DNA of 64,000 nt, taken from assembly GCF_032594915.1 (NCBI RefSeq), contig NZ_CP118733.1:1116001-1180000 (forward strand). The letters run 5' to 3'. The notes under the pieces were generated by a model that saw nothing but the letters and a program-made list of their open reading frames with translations, searched no databases and was not told the DNA's origin. Positions 47,196-57,732 of this stretch are shown piece by piece. The position numbers and the translations under genes are program-made. This DNA comes from Streptococcus sp. 29896. Its GTDB lineage: Bacteria; Bacillota; Bacilli; Lactobacillales; Streptococcaceae. Numbering within the stretch: the stretch's first letter is position 1; every line of letters begins with the position of its first letter.

Positions 47196-49412
47196 CTAGT
47201 TTTCCATCAGCCAATTATAGATTTCTTGTACCGTTCCAAGGGCCATAAGTTCTTGTTCCATGACCTGCTGTTTCAACTCTTGGTAAATCTGACTGTCTGC
47301 AATGGCACGTTTTTCAGCCTCAGAATTGACCGTCATGACACCATCCGTGATGGTGACAAAGCCAAGTTCTTGGAAAATCTGAATCATTTTAACCAAGAGC
47401 GGTTGCTTGATTTTCAAGTAGTTTGCCAATTCTGCCAGCTTGTATCGGACGTCAAACTCTTTAAATTGATAAATGGTCTTGTAAAGTTTAGCAAACTGGT
47501 CTCGGCTACCGTATCCATCTAGATAATAAGGCGTCTTGATCTCATTTTTGAAATAGATGGCCTGAAAATCATGGTCTTGAAAAACGGATTTAAGGTCAGA
47601 CAGATTTTCTGGTAGCTGGGCTAGAACTAGTGATTGGGCTCCAACTAGAGGACTTAAATCAGTCATATCCAGAACAGGAACGCCATCCGGCAAGGCTTGT
47701 TGCTTACTGCGGATGTTATAGAGCTGGACACCTTCTACTCGAGCATCAACCAGCATTAATTGAAGACTGGTATTGCCGTTCCACTGGTTGACCGTCAGGG
47801 TCACTGCCAACTCCAAATTCTTTGCTTGAGAAAACTCCAAGGCTTTGTTCCCTTGACCGAAAGCTACTAAATCAAAAGCTGCTTGTCCCTTGACCAGACG
47901 GACTTTGAGGTGGGCATTCCCCTGTCCCATAGTTCTTGCAGACTCAACCTGCACATCTTTCACATAAAAAACTGGTTTTTTATTGTCCATACCATATGGC
48001 GCCAGTTTGTCAAAAGATTTGAGCGTATCTAAGGTTAATTCTTCCAAGTCCAATTCTTCGTCTATGACCAAGCTAGACTTGCTGGCATTTTCGAGGTTAT
48101 TGGTCCGAATATAGTCTGCGAGCGTTTCAGATAAGGTATCGAGCTTGTCTACTTCCAAGGTCATTCCAGCTGCTCCAGCATGACCGCCAAAGGCGATAAA
48201 GAGATCTTGATGTTCCTTAAGAGCTTGGAAAATGTCAACTGCTTCAACCGAACGGGCAGAACCTTTGGCACGACCATCTTCTATGGACAAAACAATAATA
48301 GGTTGTTGTACTTCTTCTAAGAGACGACCTGCAACAATTCCCAGAACACCAGGATTCCAACCCTCTTTGGCAAGAACCTGAACAGGTTGATTGGGGTCAA
48401 TCATTTCCTTGGCTTGGTTATAAATGTCCTGTACAATTTCCTTACGTTCAGTATTTTTAGCATCGATCATGAGGGCAATCTCATGAGCTTCTTCCTCGTC
48501 AAAGCCTGTCAGCAAATCAATGGCTGGATTGGGATCGTCCAAACGCCCAAGAGCATTCAGGCGTGGAGCAATTTGAAAACCAACGGTTTCTTCATCTAGA
48601 CTAGCGGGCTCAATCCCTGCAATCTGCATCAACTCCTGTAAACCTGCTCGTTCTGTCTGCTTGAGAAGTGATAAACCATATTTGACCATGACTCGGTTTT
48701 CATCAGTCAAGCTGACCATGTCCGCAATGGTACCAATAGCAACCAAATCCAGCAAGTCTGCATGGATTGTTTCAAGAAGCGCACAGGCTAGCTTAAAAGC
48801 CACACCACAGCCCGCCAAATGTTTGAAAGGATAGTTGCCCGCTGGGTGTTCTGGGTGAACGATGGCATAGGCATTGGGCAAGGTCTCCTGTAAAGAATGG
48901 TGGTCTGTCACTACGACATCGACACCCATTTCTTGGGCATAGGCGATAGCCTCATGACCAGCTACACCATTATCTACGGTAACAATCAGGGAAATCCCTT
49001 CCTGTTCAATGAAATACTTATAGACTGACTGATTGGGGCCGTAACCATCCGTAAAACGATTGGGAAGATAGACCCGAACCTCTGCTCCTAATTCCTCCAA
49101 AGTTTCCTTAAGGATTGATGCCGAAGTCATGCCGTCTGCATCGTAGTCCCCATAAATCAAGATTTGCTCATAGTCCTCAATCGCCCGACGAATCCGCTCC
49201 ACCGCCTTATCCATATCATGGAGGTGATAGGGATCATGTAAATCCTCTAAACTCGGTTGCAAAAATCTGGTCAAGGCTTCCTTGGTCTGGATACCTCTCT
49301 CATAGAGGAGCTTAGCTGCAAGCGGATCTAAGCCTTCTTTTTTTGCTAATTTGATAAAATCATTATCGGAAAAACCTGGAAGAATCTCCCAGTTATAGTT
49401 TGATGTAATCAC
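47196..49412 (-). CDS. recJ: Single-stranded-DNA-specific exonuclease RecJ
   Basis: 738 residues. DHH phosphoesterase motifs: IYGDYDADGMTSAS (about 80-93), VTVDNGV (about 138-144), VVTDHHSLQE (about 157-166) and the DHHA1 region FGGHAGAAGMTLE (about 400-412). It has the longer C-terminal extension usual in Firmicutes. Degrades ssDNA 5'-3' in recombination and repair. Confidence 0.95.
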   Translation of the reverse strand: MITSNYNWEILPGFSDNDFIKLAKKEGLDPLAAKLLYERGIQTKEALTRFLQPSLEDLHDPYHLHDMDKAVERIRRAIEDYEQILIYGDYDADGMTSASILKETLEELGAEVRVYLPNRFTDGYGPNQSVYKYFIEQEGISLIVTVDNGVAGHEAIAYAQEMGVDVVVTDHHSLQETLPNAYAIVHPEHPAGNYPFKHLAGCGVAFKLACALLETIHADLLDLVAIGTIADMVSLTDENRVMVKYGLSLLKQTERAGLQELMQIAGIEPASLDEETVGFQIAPRLNALGRLDDPNPAIDLLTGFDEEEAHEIALMIDAKNTERKEIVQDIYNQAKEMIDPNQPVQVLAKEGWNPGVLGIVAGRLLEEVQQPIIVLSIEDGRAKGSARSVEAVDIFQALKEHQDLFIAFGGHAGAAGMTLEVDKLDTLSETLADYIRTNNLENASKSSLVIDEELDLEELTLDTLKSFDKLAPYGMDNKKPVFYVKDVQVESARTMGQGNAHLKVRLVKGQAAFDLVAFGQGNKALEFSQAKNLELAVTLTVNQWNGNTSLQLMLVDARVEGVQLYNIRSKQQALPDGVPVLDMTDLSPLVGAQSLVLAQLPENLSDLKSVFQDHDFQAIYFKNEIKTPYYLDGYGSRDQFAKLYKTIYQFKEFDVRYKLAELANYLKIKQPLLVKMIQIFQELGFVTITDGVMTVNSEAEKRAIADSQIYQELKQQVMEQELMALGTVQEIYNWLMEN

Positions 49413-49457
49413 TTTTTTCTCCTTTAATCATAGGCTACTATTATATCATTTTTCTCC

Positions 49458-49489
49458 AAAAAATGAGAGCCAGGACTCTACCTGACTCT
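49458..49489 (-). terminator. Terminator of cls
   Basis: - strand AGAGTCAGG / CCTGGCTCT (one U-G) with a six-base loop, then CATTTTTT. Confidence 0.85.
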
Positions 49490-49525
49490 TCACTATATTC
49501 AAAGGTTGTCTACTCTCATTTCAGT

Positions 49526-51073
49526 CTATAAAAGTGGTGAAATAATGTTCATCAAGGCACCTCCTAAACGTTTATACCAAGGATAGGTATTTTCAAAACC
49601 AACCAGAGTAATTCGCTCAGATTGGGCAAAGGAGTCCTCGAAATCCTGTAAAATATCTGTCAAGACCTGCTTGTGGTTGTAGACATACAAACCACACTCA
49701 AAGTTGAGATAGAAGGAACGGAAGTCCATGTTGACGGTGCCTACAGTTGCCTTCTTATCATCGACCAAGACAACCTTAGAATGGACAAATCCTGGCGTAA
49801 ATTCATAAATTTCAATACCTGATTCCAGGTAGGTTCTAAAATCTGTACGCGCAGCCAGATAAGCAGACTGTTTGTCGTAGATATGTGGCAAGAGCAATTT
49901 AACCCTCACTCCCCGCTTGGCGGCATAGGTCAGGTTATCAATCATCTCATCATCCAAAACCAAATAAGGGGTCATGATATAGATGTAGTCTGTCGCCGAC
50001 TGGATCATGTCAAGATAGACCCGCTTGGCAACTTCATCATTATCAAATGGACTTTCTCCATAGGCCAAGAAATAGCCTTCACCACCAACGACTTCTGCCT
50101 CAGCTTCACGTGCCGCTTTCAAGTATTTCAAGTCGTCAGTTGGCTTTTTCTCATTGTGGTTCCACATCTGCAAGAACATAAGGGTAAAGTTGGATACTGC
50201 CTCGCCTTTAATCATGATGGCCGCATCCTTCCAGTAGCCAAAACGCTCTCGTCTATTGATGTATTCGTCTGCAATATTGACACCACCCGTGAAGGCCACC
50301 TTGCCATCAATCACAGCAATTTTACGGTGGTCACGGTTGTTCTGAACGGTAGATAAGGCAGGGATAATCTGTGAGAATACTCGAGTCTTAATACCGTAGG
50401 AACCCAGGGTCTTGTAGTAGGTATAAGGCAAGGTGCTGAGGGAATTCATTCCATCATACATAAACCGGACTTCCACACCCTGGGCTGCTTTTTCCTTCAG
50501 TATATCCAAAATCGATTCCCACATATAGCCGAAATCCACGATGAAATACTCCATAAAGATATACTGCTCTGCTTTTTTCAACTCCTCCAACAGGGCCTCA
50601 AACTTGGCTTCTCCTGATGAGAAATAAACCGCATCGGTATTGGTATGAAGAGGATAGCCGACATATTCACTCATGTAGTGAGCCAACTTCAGCTGCTCTC
50701 TGTCTTCTTTTGCCAGACCTTTCATCACCTTTTCAGAGGTCTTACCATACTGACGCAAAATCTCTGCCTGGCGCTGAAAGGTTTTTCGATAGCGCTGGGT
50801 CTCGATATTGGACTGCAGGATAAAGTAAAAGAGGGCGCCAAAAATAGGAATGCCAATAACAAACAAAATCCAGGTCAGCTTAAAACTAGCGTTCATGGGA
50901 CGATTGATAATGGAAATGGCTACGATAATGGAAAACAGTTGCAATACGGTCAACATAGCCGGAACATATACAGCCAGTGAGCCCACCGCCCAAAATATAG
51001 CTACTACTGTCAAGACAATTAAACTCAGTACGATAAACGTCCGACTATAAACCAATCTCCAAAATTTACTCAT
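49526..51073 (-). CDS. cls: Cardiolipin synthase
   Basis: 515 residues. Two N-terminal membrane segments (about 10-30, 37-57), a basic linker, and two phospholipase D motifs: NNRDHRKIAVIDGKVAFTGG (His-x-Lys-x4-Asp, about 236-255) and FVHSKVVLVDDKKATVG (about 431-447). Makes cardiolipin from two phosphatidylglycerols. Apparently monocistronic, with a terminator behind it. Confidence 0.94.
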   Translation of the reverse strand: MSKFWRLVYSRTFIVLSLIVLTVVAIFWAVGSLAVYVPAMLTVLQLFSIIVAISIINRPMNASFKLTWILFVIGIPIFGALFYFILQSNIETQRYRKTFQRQAEILRQYGKTSEKVMKGLAKEDREQLKLAHYMSEYVGYPLHTNTDAVYFSSGEAKFEALLEELKKAEQYIFMEYFIVDFGYMWESILDILKEKAAQGVEVRFMYDGMNSLSTLPYTYYKTLGSYGIKTRVFSQIIPALSTVQNNRDHRKIAVIDGKVAFTGGVNIADEYINRRERFGYWKDAAIMIKGEAVSNFTLMFLQMWNHNEKKPTDDLKYLKAAREAEAEVVGGEGYFLAYGESPFDNDEVAKRVYLDMIQSATDYIYIMTPYLVLDDEMIDNLTYAAKRGVRVKLLLPHIYDKQSAYLAARTDFRTYLESGIEIYEFTPGFVHSKVVLVDDKKATVGTVNMDFRSFYLNFECGLYVYNHKQVLTDILQDFEDSFAQSERITLVGFENTYPWYKRLGGALMNIISPLL

Positions 51074-51121
51074 ATCTCCTCCGTATTGACTGTAATTTCA
51101 ACTATTATACAAGGAATTTTC

Positions 51122-51148
51122 AAAAAAATCTAGGCTAACCTAGATTTT
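51122..51148. terminator. Terminator of the miaA-hflX-...-SDR operon
   Basis: Perfect 10-bp stem AAAATCTAGG / CCTAGATTTT with a four-base loop and T-run on the - strand, directly after the SDR gene. Confidence 0.9.
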
Positions 51149-51151
51149 CTG

Positions 51152-51907
51152 CTACTTATAATTAAAAACCGTGCTGGCAAGAAAGTCCGCTAGTCTTGGA
51201 AAAAGCGTATAGAGTTTATGAGCTGCTGCCAGGGTCCAGGGCAGGTTGATATCCCGCTTTTTCTTGCCCATAGCTGAAACAATCTTCTTGGCAACATAGT
51301 CTGGCTGGAGTAAGAAAGCCTTGACGCTCTCTTGATAGCTTCCATCCGGGTCAGCCTGATCGAAAAAGCTGGTCGCGATTGGACCTGGATTGACCGTAGT
51401 AACTGTCACACCATACTGAGCCAGTTCCAAGCGAATGGTATTGGAAAATCCCATGGCCGCAAACTTGGTCGCAGAATAAACGGATGACTTGCTTGATGCG
51501 ATCAAACCTGACATGGAAATGATATTGATAATCTGCCCACTCCGTCTAGCCTTCATACGCTTGCCCACCAAACGACATAGGGTCATCAAGGCAAAGGTAT
51601 TGATATCAAACATGGCCTGCACCTGCTGACTGGAAAAATTCTCAAAATCATCGTAAATGGCATAGCCTGCATTATTGACCAAGATATCAATCTGCGCAAA
51701 CTGGCTATCCACTTCCTCAAAGAATGCCGTCAGAGCTGCTTCATCTCGGATATCCACATCAAATACAGCCTTCTTGTCATGAAAGGTATAGAGTTGCTCG
51801 ATTTTCTCTACATCTCGCCCTAATAAAATCAAGAAATCATCTTTGAGCAAAGGTACCATTTCCTGTACCAAGCCGCCAGAAGCACCTGTTATCAGAATGG
51901 TTCTCAT
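51152..51907 (-). CDS. Short-chain dehydrogenase/reductase
   Basis: 251 residues. [11 protein letters not shown] (about 6-16), [11 protein letters not shown] (about 82-92), catalytic Ser in IISMSG and [11 protein letters not shown] (about 150-160). NAD(P)-dependent; substrate unknown. Overlaps rnz by four bases, last gene of the operon from miaA. Confidence 0.88.
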   Translation of the reverse strand: MRTILITGASGGLVQEMVPLLKDDFLILLGRDVEKIEQLYTFHDKKAVFDVDIRDEAALTAFFEEVDSQFAQIDILVNNAGYAIYDDFENFSSQQVQAMFDINTFALMTLCRLVGKRMKARRSGQIINIISMSGLIASSKSSVYSATKFAAMGFSNTIRLELAQYGVTVTTVNPGPIATSFFDQADPDGSYQESVKAFLLQPDYVAKKIVSAMGKKKRDINLPWTLAAAHKLYTLFPRLADFLASTVFNYK

Positions 51908-52833
51908 ACTTCGATTTCCTCTAAATCTTTAACAATATGAACATGATCAAAAACCTTGCTGGCATCATTTCTCAACTGGCTAACATCCTTGGCCAAAAAT
52001 CGAGGACTAATGTGGTTGAGAAGCAGCTGTTTGGCACCTGCATCCTTGGCAACCTGAGCAGCTTCCATATTGGTCGAGTGTCCATGTTTTCGAGCGATTT
52101 GCTCATCTCCTTTGCCGTAGGTTGCCTCATGAACCAATACATCAGCATTAACTGCCAAACGCACACTAGCATAGCACTTGCGTGTATCGCCTAATATGGT
52201 CACCACCTTACCAGGTCGTGGTGGAGAAAGATAGTCACTAGCAATAATCTCTCTGCCATCTTCAAGAATCACATTTTGGCCATTTTTAATCTGTCCAAAC
52301 AAGGGACCAAAAGGGACACCTGCTGCCAACAAGGCGTCCGCATCCAGACTACCTTCTAAATCTTTTTGAATAACACGGTAGCCGACACATGGAACAGTAT
52401 GGTCCAACTTCTCAGCGAATACCATGAATTTATCGGTTTCTAAGACCTGACCAACCGTCTCCACTTCAAACTCATGAAAATGAATGCGATAGGGAAGTCG
52501 CGTTCCTGATACCTTCAGGCTCGTCAACACATAGGAACGGATTCCCTCTGGCCCATACAGTTCAATATCTGTTTGCTCCTCACTGGACTGAAAAGCACGG
52601 CTCGATAAAAAACCAGGAAGCCCAAAGATATGGTCCCCATGCAAGTGGGTAATGAAAATCTTTGACACTTTTCGCGGACGAATAGAAGTTTCCAAAATCT
52701 GATTTTGCGTCCCTTCTCCACAATCAAAAAGCCAAATTTCATTGATTTCATCCAAGAGTTTCAAGGCCAAACTGGATACATTACGTGCCTTGGAGGGCTG
52801 TCCAGCCCCCGTACCTAAAAATTGAATTTGCAT
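51904..52833 (-). CDS. rnz: Ribonuclease Z
   Basis: 309 residues, metallo-beta-lactamase fold. [10 protein letters not shown] (about 4-13), the zinc motif [14 protein letters not shown] (about 61-74) and the distal HEATYG and [11 protein letters not shown] motifs. Trims the 3' ends of tRNA precursors lacking CCA. Confidence 0.95.
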   Translation of the reverse strand: MQIQFLGTGAGQPSKARNVSSLALKLLDEINEIWLFDCGEGTQNQILETSIRPRKVSKIFITHLHGDHIFGLPGFLSSRAFQSSEEQTDIELYGPEGIRSYVLTSLKVSGTRLPYRIHFHEFEVETVGQVLETDKFMVFAEKLDHTVPCVGYRVIQKDLEGSLDADALLAAGVPFGPLFGQIKNGQNVILEDGREIIASDYLSPPRPGKVVTILGDTRKCYASVRLAVNADVLVHEATYGKGDEQIARKHGHSTNMEAAQVAKDAGAKQLLLNHISPRFLAKDVSQLRNDASKVFDHVHIVKDLEEIEV

Positions 52834-52843
52834 TGTTTACTTT

Positions 52844-53473
52844 CTAATGTTTTATATATAAAATTGCAGAGCGACCCGACCAAGCATAATAGCTCTGACC
52901 AGCATATCCGTCCGCCACTTCCAGCACTTCTTCCTGATTAAAGCCAGAAATCTTGACCAAACCTTTTGTCGTCTCCACTTGGGTCAAGAGATAGTTTGTT
53001 TCAACTTCCTCTAACTCGGTGTCCTTAAAAGGATTGGCTTTCATGAAAATCTTGCCCTCCTCCACAAAGACAACATAGTGGGGGAAGACTTGGGCAATTT
53101 CAAAGAGCAAGCTATCCGTCACTTCCTCGTCTTGCTCCGAAAAAACCTGAGCCAGACCATCCGCTGACACATAGGCAAATCCGAAAGACTTACCTGATAA
53201 ATTGAGACGGACAAAGGGCTTATCTTCTTCAAAGCTGGGCTTTTTTGGAAAAAGGCTCAGCTGCTGAGATAGGGCGAGATAGTAATCCGTCGCCTCTTCT
53301 GCTCCTTGTTTCTGGTAGATTTCCGCAAAATAAGCATTGATAACTGAAGGCGGTGGTGTGATGAAGTCCAACTTCTGCTGGTCGCTCAAGTCAGCTAATT
53401 TCTTAGCCAGATAGACCTTGTCTAGACTGGTAAAGCCACCGTATTTGATTGCCAAATCAAGATAATCCGTCAT
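52844..53473 (-). CDS. Conserved streptococcal protein of unknown function
   Basis: 209 residues from ATG 53473 ([18 protein letters not shown]), which overlaps the end of hflX by 17 bp; the frame is open upstream but inside hflX. No catalytic motif recognised. Homologues in this position are sometimes labelled cystathionine beta-lyase, but no PLP-lysine motif or transaminase fold is present and the length is half. Function unknown. Confidence 0.75.
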   Translation of the reverse strand: MTDYLDLAIKYGGFTSLDKVYLAKKLADLSDQQKLDFITPPPSVINAYFAEIYQKQGAEEATDYYLALSQQLSLFPKKPSFEEDKPFVRLNLSGKSFGFAYVSADGLAQVFSEQDEEVTDSLLFEIAQVFPHYVVFVEEGKIFMKANPFKDTELEEVETNYLLTQVETTKGLVKISGFNQEEVLEVADGYAGQSYYAWSGRSAILYIKH

Positions 53474-54707
53474 AAAATTCTTCCAACTTCCATTTATTGC
53501 TGGAAGCGATATAGCCTGATACCACTTCCACATCCTCTTCATAAGTCCGATTTTCAATCAGGGCTAGAGTAGCTAAATCATGCATTTTATAAGATTCAGC
53601 AAGTGGAACCCTGACCTCAAATCGTTCAAACATGGTCTTAATCTTGGCCAAGACCATCATCTGTATATGGCCTTTGGCATTGTCATCCTTGGCGGACAAC
53701 ATGACATGAGGAAACTGACTTGGGGTAAAGCTGTCATCGGTCTTGTCCAACTTGTTGTAAAGAGCCAGACGTGGAATGTCCAGCATATCCAGGTCTTTTA
53801 AAATATCCAAGACTACCTGCTCCTGCTCGCTATGATTGGGGTCAGAGGCGTCGATGACATGGAGCAAGAGGTCCACATTCATAGACTCCTCCAAGGTGGA
53901 CTTGAAGGCAGAAATCAACTCGGTCGGCAGGTCCTGAATAAAACCAACCGTGTCGGTCAAGGTCACGTTGAACTTGTCAGCCAAGTTAATCTGCTTGGTC
54001 GTGGCATCAAGCGTAGCAAAAAGTTCATCCGCCTCGTACTGCCGCTTATCGGTCATGGCATTCATAATGGTGGACTTACCAGCATTGGTATAGCCAATCA
54101 AGCCGATTTTGAAAACACCTGATTGCAGACGGCGTTCACGGACAGTTGCTCGGTTCTTCTCCACCGTTTTGAGTTGGCGTTCAATGTCGTGAATCTGATT
54201 ACGAATGCTTCGACGGTTGAGCTCCAACTGGCTTTCACCTGGTCCACGAGAACCGATACCACCCGCCTGACGGCTGAGCATGATACCTTGTCCAACCAAG
54301 CGCGGCAACATATACTTGAGCTGGGCCAAGTGAACCTGCAGTTTACCCTCGTGACTTCGTGCTCGCATGGCAAAGATATCCAAGATCAACTGCATGCGAT
54401 CGATGACCTTAACCCCCAGAATCTCCTCCAAATTGACATTCTGACGGGGTGTCAGTCGGTTATTGACAATGACGGTATCAATCTCATCAGCTTCGACCAT
54501 CTGGGCAATTTCTTCTAGTTTCCCTGAGCCGACAAAGGTCTTACTGTCATATTTTTCACGTTTTTGAGTGTAGACTCCCTTGACCAGAGCACCAGCCGTC
54601 TTAGCAAGACTTGCCAACTCCTCCATGGACATGTCAAAGTTGTCTGTCTGCTGTAATTCCACTCCAACCAGGAGGGCGCGTTCTTGTTCTTTCTGGGTTT
54701 CAATCAT
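53457..54707 (-). CDS. hflX: Ribosome-associated GTPase HflX
   Basis: 416 residues. N-terminal HflX domain with [15 protein letters not shown] (about 80-94) and [14 protein letters not shown] (about 153-166), then a G domain with [13 protein letters not shown] (about 206-218), [10 protein letters not shown] (about 254-263) and NKLD (about 322). Binds the 50S subunit and splits stalled ribosomes. Overlaps miaA by 8 bp. Confidence 0.95.
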   Translation of the reverse strand: MIETQKEQERALLVGVELQQTDNFDMSMEELASLAKTAGALVKGVYTQKREKYDSKTFVGSGKLEEIAQMVEADEIDTVIVNNRLTPRQNVNLEEILGVKVIDRMQLILDIFAMRARSHEGKLQVHLAQLKYMLPRLVGQGIMLSRQAGGIGSRGPGESQLELNRRSIRNQIHDIERQLKTVEKNRATVRERRLQSGVFKIGLIGYTNAGKSTIMNAMTDKRQYEADELFATLDATTKQINLADKFNVTLTDTVGFIQDLPTELISAFKSTLEESMNVDLLLHVIDASDPNHSEQEQVVLDILKDLDMLDIPRLALYNKLDKTDDSFTPSQFPHVMLSAKDDNAKGHIQMMVLAKIKTMFERFEVRVPLAESYKMHDLATLALIENRTYEEDVEVVSGYIASSNKWKLEEFYDGLS

Positions 54708-55584
54708 TTAAAAATTCCTCCACGGCGGTGAAAATCTGTGACTTGAAATCTGGCTCGCCCACTGAATAAAAGGGAACCTGCATGCGATTTCTAAACCAGG
54801 TCAATTGGCGTTTGGCAAAGCGGCGGCTATTTTGCTTGACCTTATCAACTGCTTCTTCTAGGCTGATTTGACCTGCTAAGTATGGAAAAAACTCCTTGTA
54901 GCCAATTCCCATAGCAGCTTGGGCTTGGGGATGTTCTTGGTAGAGCCAGCTGACTTCATCTAGTAAGCCCGCCGCCATCATCTTATCCACTCGCTGATTG
55001 ATGCGGTCGTAAAGAACCTGTCTGTCATCCGTCAGGCAGATGTATAGGGGCTCATATTCTGACTCTGTATTTTCTAAGTTCTTGCCAAATTTTTTCAACT
55101 CTAACCCACGAATGATTCTCCGTCGGCTGTTTCCCTCGACCATCAAACCTGCCTGCTCTGCCATTGTTTCCAAAACCTCGTCAGACAAGCAGTCGAGTTC
55201 CGCCCGATAAGCAAGAACTTGCTCCTGATCAACCTGCCCGCCCAGATGGTAGCCTTCAAGTAGACTTTGGATATAAAGGCCTGTTCCACCCACGATAATG
55301 GGCAACTTTCCACGACTAGTAATGTCTGCAATTAAGGCCTTGGCTTCTGCTACAAATTCATAAGCCGAATAGCCCTCGGTTACATCTCGGACATCAATCA
55401 AGTGATGAACCGCAGCAGCCTGCTCTTCAGGACTAGCTTTTGCCGTACCAATATCTAGTTTGCGATAGACTTGCTGGCTATCACCGCTGATAATTTCTCC
55501 ATTGTAGCGCTGGGCCAACTCAATGCCTAAGGCAGTCTTTCCTACCGCTGTCGGTCCAATGACCACAATTACTTTTGTTTTCAT
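54700..55584 (-). CDS. miaA: tRNA dimethylallyltransferase
   Basis: 294 residues. [18 protein letters not shown]-loop (about 7-23), SGDSQQVYR (about 39-47), [12 protein letters not shown] (about 102-113). Adds the isopentenyl group to A37 of tRNAs reading UNN codons. First gene of the miaA-hflX-rnz operon. Confidence 0.95.
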   Translation of the reverse strand: MKTKVIVVIGPTAVGKTALGIELAQRYNGEIISGDSQQVYRKLDIGTAKASPEEQAAAVHHLIDVRDVTEGYSAYEFVAEAKALIADITSRGKLPIIVGGTGLYIQSLLEGYHLGGQVDQEQVLAYRAELDCLSDEVLETMAEQAGLMVEGNSRRRIIRGLELKKFGKNLENTESEYEPLYICLTDDRQVLYDRINQRVDKMMAAGLLDEVSWLYQEHPQAQAAMGIGYKEFFPYLAGQISLEEAVDKVKQNSRRFAKRQLTWFRNRMQVPFYSVGEPDFKSQIFTAVEEFLND

Positions 55585-55603
55585 CTTTTTCCTTGAAAAT
55601 ATT

Positions 55604-55631
55604 TTGTTTTTTCGCTAAAATCTATTATAAC
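55604..55631 (+). promoter_or_regulatory. Probable promoter of the DUF3042 gene
   Basis: TTGTTT (55604-55609), 16-bp spacer, TATAAC (55626-55631), 22 bp before the ATG. Confidence 0.5.
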
Positions 55632-55652
55632 ACAAGTAAAGGAGAATTCACT

Positions 55653-55823
55653 ATGGCTAAAGGTTTTGGTAAAGGATTTTTAACTGGCGTTTTATCAACC
55701 GTTGCTCTTGCCGCAGGTGCTATCTTCACCGTTCATAAAACAATCATTGAACCAGAAGAGAAAAAAGAGGCTTTCATCGAAGAAAACCGTAAAAAAGCCG
55801 CGCGCAAACGTGTCGCACACTAA
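55653..55823 (+). CDS. DUF3042 family small protein
   Basis: 56 residues from ATG 55653, set by AAAGGAG (55638-55644). A Gly-rich N-terminus (MAKGFGKGFLTG), one membrane segment (about 10-28) and a charged C-terminal tail. Matches the DUF3042 family of Lactobacillales. Divergent from miaA. Function unknown. Confidence 0.82.
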   Translation: MAKGFGKGFLTGVLSTVALAAGAIFTVHKTIIEPEEKKEAFIEENRKKAARKRVAH

Positions 55824-55863
55824 TTAGAAAAGGGAAGCTTGACTTGTCTTTTCAGATCGCTTT

Positions 55864-55897
55864 AAAAACCTATCTCCTATACGAGATAGGTTTTTTT
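55864..55897 (+). terminator. Terminator of the DUF3042 gene
   Basis: AAAACCTATCTC / GAGATAGGTTTT around CTATAC, then a T-run. Confidence 0.92.
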
Positions 55898-55931
55898 ACG
55901 AACAGTTTCATTTCCGAAAACTTAAAAATAA

Positions 55932-56145
55932 ATGTTTAGAACACGTGAATACATTGTTGTGACAGGAAAATCAATTTTTAAATATGTTAATTCAATGTAT
56001 TTGCGTATTTTAAATTGTTAAAACATGTCATTTCAATGTATTTGCGTATTTTTACATTTTAAAACATGTCAATACACTGCTGTGGCTTATTTTAAATGTT
56101 TAAAATAGATCATGTAACTATTTTGATGCATTTTACAGTTTTAAT
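55932..56145. repeat. Degenerate tandem repeats, about 40-bp period
   Basis: Part of the gene-free stretch 55824-56357. Four or five diverged units of the form TTAAAACATGTCATTTCAATG followed by TATTTGCGTATTTT, best preserved at about 55981-56018, 56019-56057 and 56058-56099. No coding frame and no unique spacers, so this is not a CRISPR array. Confidence 0.6.
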
Positions 56146-56185
56146 GACCTAATCATGCTCTCTGAGTTCCTATTAGGATTTCTAA

Positions 56186-56287
56186 TACTCAATGAAAATC
56201 AAAAACAGACTAGGCGACGCAGATGCAGATAGAACTGAAGTTCATCAAATCAAGTCAACAACGTCTGATTTTGATTTTCGAAGAGTA
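56186..56287. repeat. Foldback repeat element (MITE-like), 102 bp
   Basis: Ends TACTC...GAGTA, with long complementary arms GAAAATCAAA-CAGAC and GTCTG-TTTTGATTTTC around an internal region of about 55 bp. The opening ACTCAATGAAAATCAAA is characteristic of a dispersed streptococcal intergenic repeat. Confidence 0.65.
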
Positions 56288-56323
56288 TAAAGTTTTCTAG
56301 TCTACTCGTCAACGATAACAGAC

Positions 56324-56352
56324 ATAAAAAAAGGCTGGCAGTTGCCAACCTA
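56324..56352 (-). terminator. Terminator of the MFS transporter gene
   Basis: - strand GGTTGGC / GCCAGCC (one U-G), AACT loop, then a T-run; lies 8-30 bp after the stop. Confidence 0.85.
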
Positions 56353-56357
56353 TACAT

Positions 56358-57545
56358 TTAGACAATGATATCTTCTTTTTCGATCAGGACAATGGTCCAC
56401 ATCATGGAAATGGTCACGACTGCTAGTGCCAGAATTAAAGGCATCCAACTTCCAAATAGAGGGAAGCTATAGCCAAGAAGACCTGGACCAAAGGCAGCAA
56501 TCAAGTAGCCACCTGTCTGTACCATACCAGATAACTGAGCAGTCGCCTGGCTGTTGCTGGTTTTCAAGGTAAAGCCCAACATCATGTATGGGAAGAGGGC
56601 TGCATTTGAAAAGCTTAGAATAATATGGAGGACTGACCAGAGAACAAAATTGGCTGGAATTATTGCCATCATCACCAAACCTAAAAGGGTCACTGACGAG
56701 ATAGCTAACATGATGTTTCGACGCATTTCCTTGCTTTGACGAGAGAGGATTGCTGGGATAATCATGGACATGGGAATGGCTGTCATGTTGAAGAAACCAG
56801 CCATCAGTCCTGCTTCCGCCTTGCTAAAACCAACAGACTGGGAAATCGTCGGTAGCCAAGTAATCTCTGTATAGTAGAGAACCGACTGCAACCCTCCGAA
56901 AATCAGAAAGGCCAAGGCTGCCTTATTTTTCCAGATGGAACTACTTTGCGTACTCTGTTTTTTAGCCTCGAAGCGGTGATTGTTGCGCGTCGTAGGCAAC
57001 CAAATAATAAATGCCAAAAAGACTACGCCTGTGATCAAAAGGACAAAGAACTGCCAAGAACTTGATGAAACAATTGGCACAGCAATCATCGCTGCAACTG
57101 TTGCTGCCACCCCCATCAGGGTAATGTAGATGGTCGTATAAAGCCCGATTTTCTTTGGAAAATTAGCTGTTACCAAACTAGGTAACAAAACGTTGATAAA
57201 AGCAATCGTCGCACCAACAATGACAGTTCCTAAAAATAGGAATGGGAGTCCCAAAATGCGCATCCCTGATCCAATAACCATGACAAACAATACAATCGCC
57301 ATGAGTTTTTCCATCCCAAACGTTTCAGCTAACTTTGGTGCCAAAGAAGAGCACAAGGCAAACATAATCAAGGGGATAGAGGTTAAAATACCTAACGAGC
57401 TAACGTTTACTCCCAAATCTGCAGCAACATCCGTTAAAATAGCCGGTAAAGCTGTAAAGGGAGCACGCATGACGACCCCAAGCATCACAATTCCCAAGGT
57501 AGTTAGTAATAATTGATTCTTTTTCAAGTAATTCTTTCCTTCCAT
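56358..57545 (-). CDS. MFS transporter, CynX/NimT-like
   Basis: 395 residues, 12 membrane segments, opening with the MRAPFTALPAILTDVAADLG pattern (about 26-45) of CynX/NimT-type major facilitators. Substrate unknown (members handle cyanate, nitroimidazoles or other small solutes). Start uncertain: ATG 57545 is used; a TTG seven codons in has a better-placed GGAAGGAAAG. The promoter TTGGGA-N17-TATAAT lies at 57568-57596. Confidence 0.85.
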   Translation of the reverse strand: MEGKNYLKKNQLLLTTLGIVMLGVVMRAPFTALPAILTDVAADLGVNVSSLGILTSIPLIMFALCSSLAPKLAETFGMEKLMAIVLFVMVIGSGMRILGLPFLFLGTVIVGATIAFINVLLPSLVTANFPKKIGLYTTIYITLMGVAATVAAMIAVPIVSSSSWQFFVLLITGVVFLAFIIWLPTTRNNHRFEAKKQSTQSSSIWKNKAALAFLIFGGLQSVLYYTEITWLPTISQSVGFSKAEAGLMAGFFNMTAIPMSMIIPAILSRQSKEMRRNIMLAISSVTLLGLVMMAIIPANFVLWSVLHIILSFSNAALFPYMMLGFTLKTSNSQATAQLSGMVQTGGYLIAAFGPGLLGYSFPLFGSWMPLILALAVVTISMMWTIVLIEKEDIIV

Positions 57546-57567
57546 TTTCCATAAAAATGCACTCTAG

Positions 57568-57596
57568 ATTATACCATAAGTCCCCTTGCTTCCCAA
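57568..57596 (-). promoter_or_regulatory. Promoter of the MFS gene
   Basis: - strand TTGGGA (57596-57591), 17 bp, TATAAT (57573-57568) with TG extension. Confidence 0.7.
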
Positions 57597-57732
57597 GTAA
57601 ATTTATCAAAAATCACAAAAAAGAAAGCTTTACCTATAGTTTAGAACTATATATTTGTTGACTATTTAACTATTTTTCAAGTTGGAGAGTTTCAGGTAGA
57701 ATAAAACCATCACTTTAAAAGAGAGAAATGAT

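Noticed and set aside
52844..53473. Cystathionine beta-lyase
   Set aside because: The protein is about 209 residues and lacks the PLP-lysine region and the fold of that enzyme; the label appears to be a carried-over annotation.
55932..56145. CRISPR array in the tandem repeats
   Set aside because: Only four or five diverged units without constant repeat/variable spacer structure, and no cas genes nearby.
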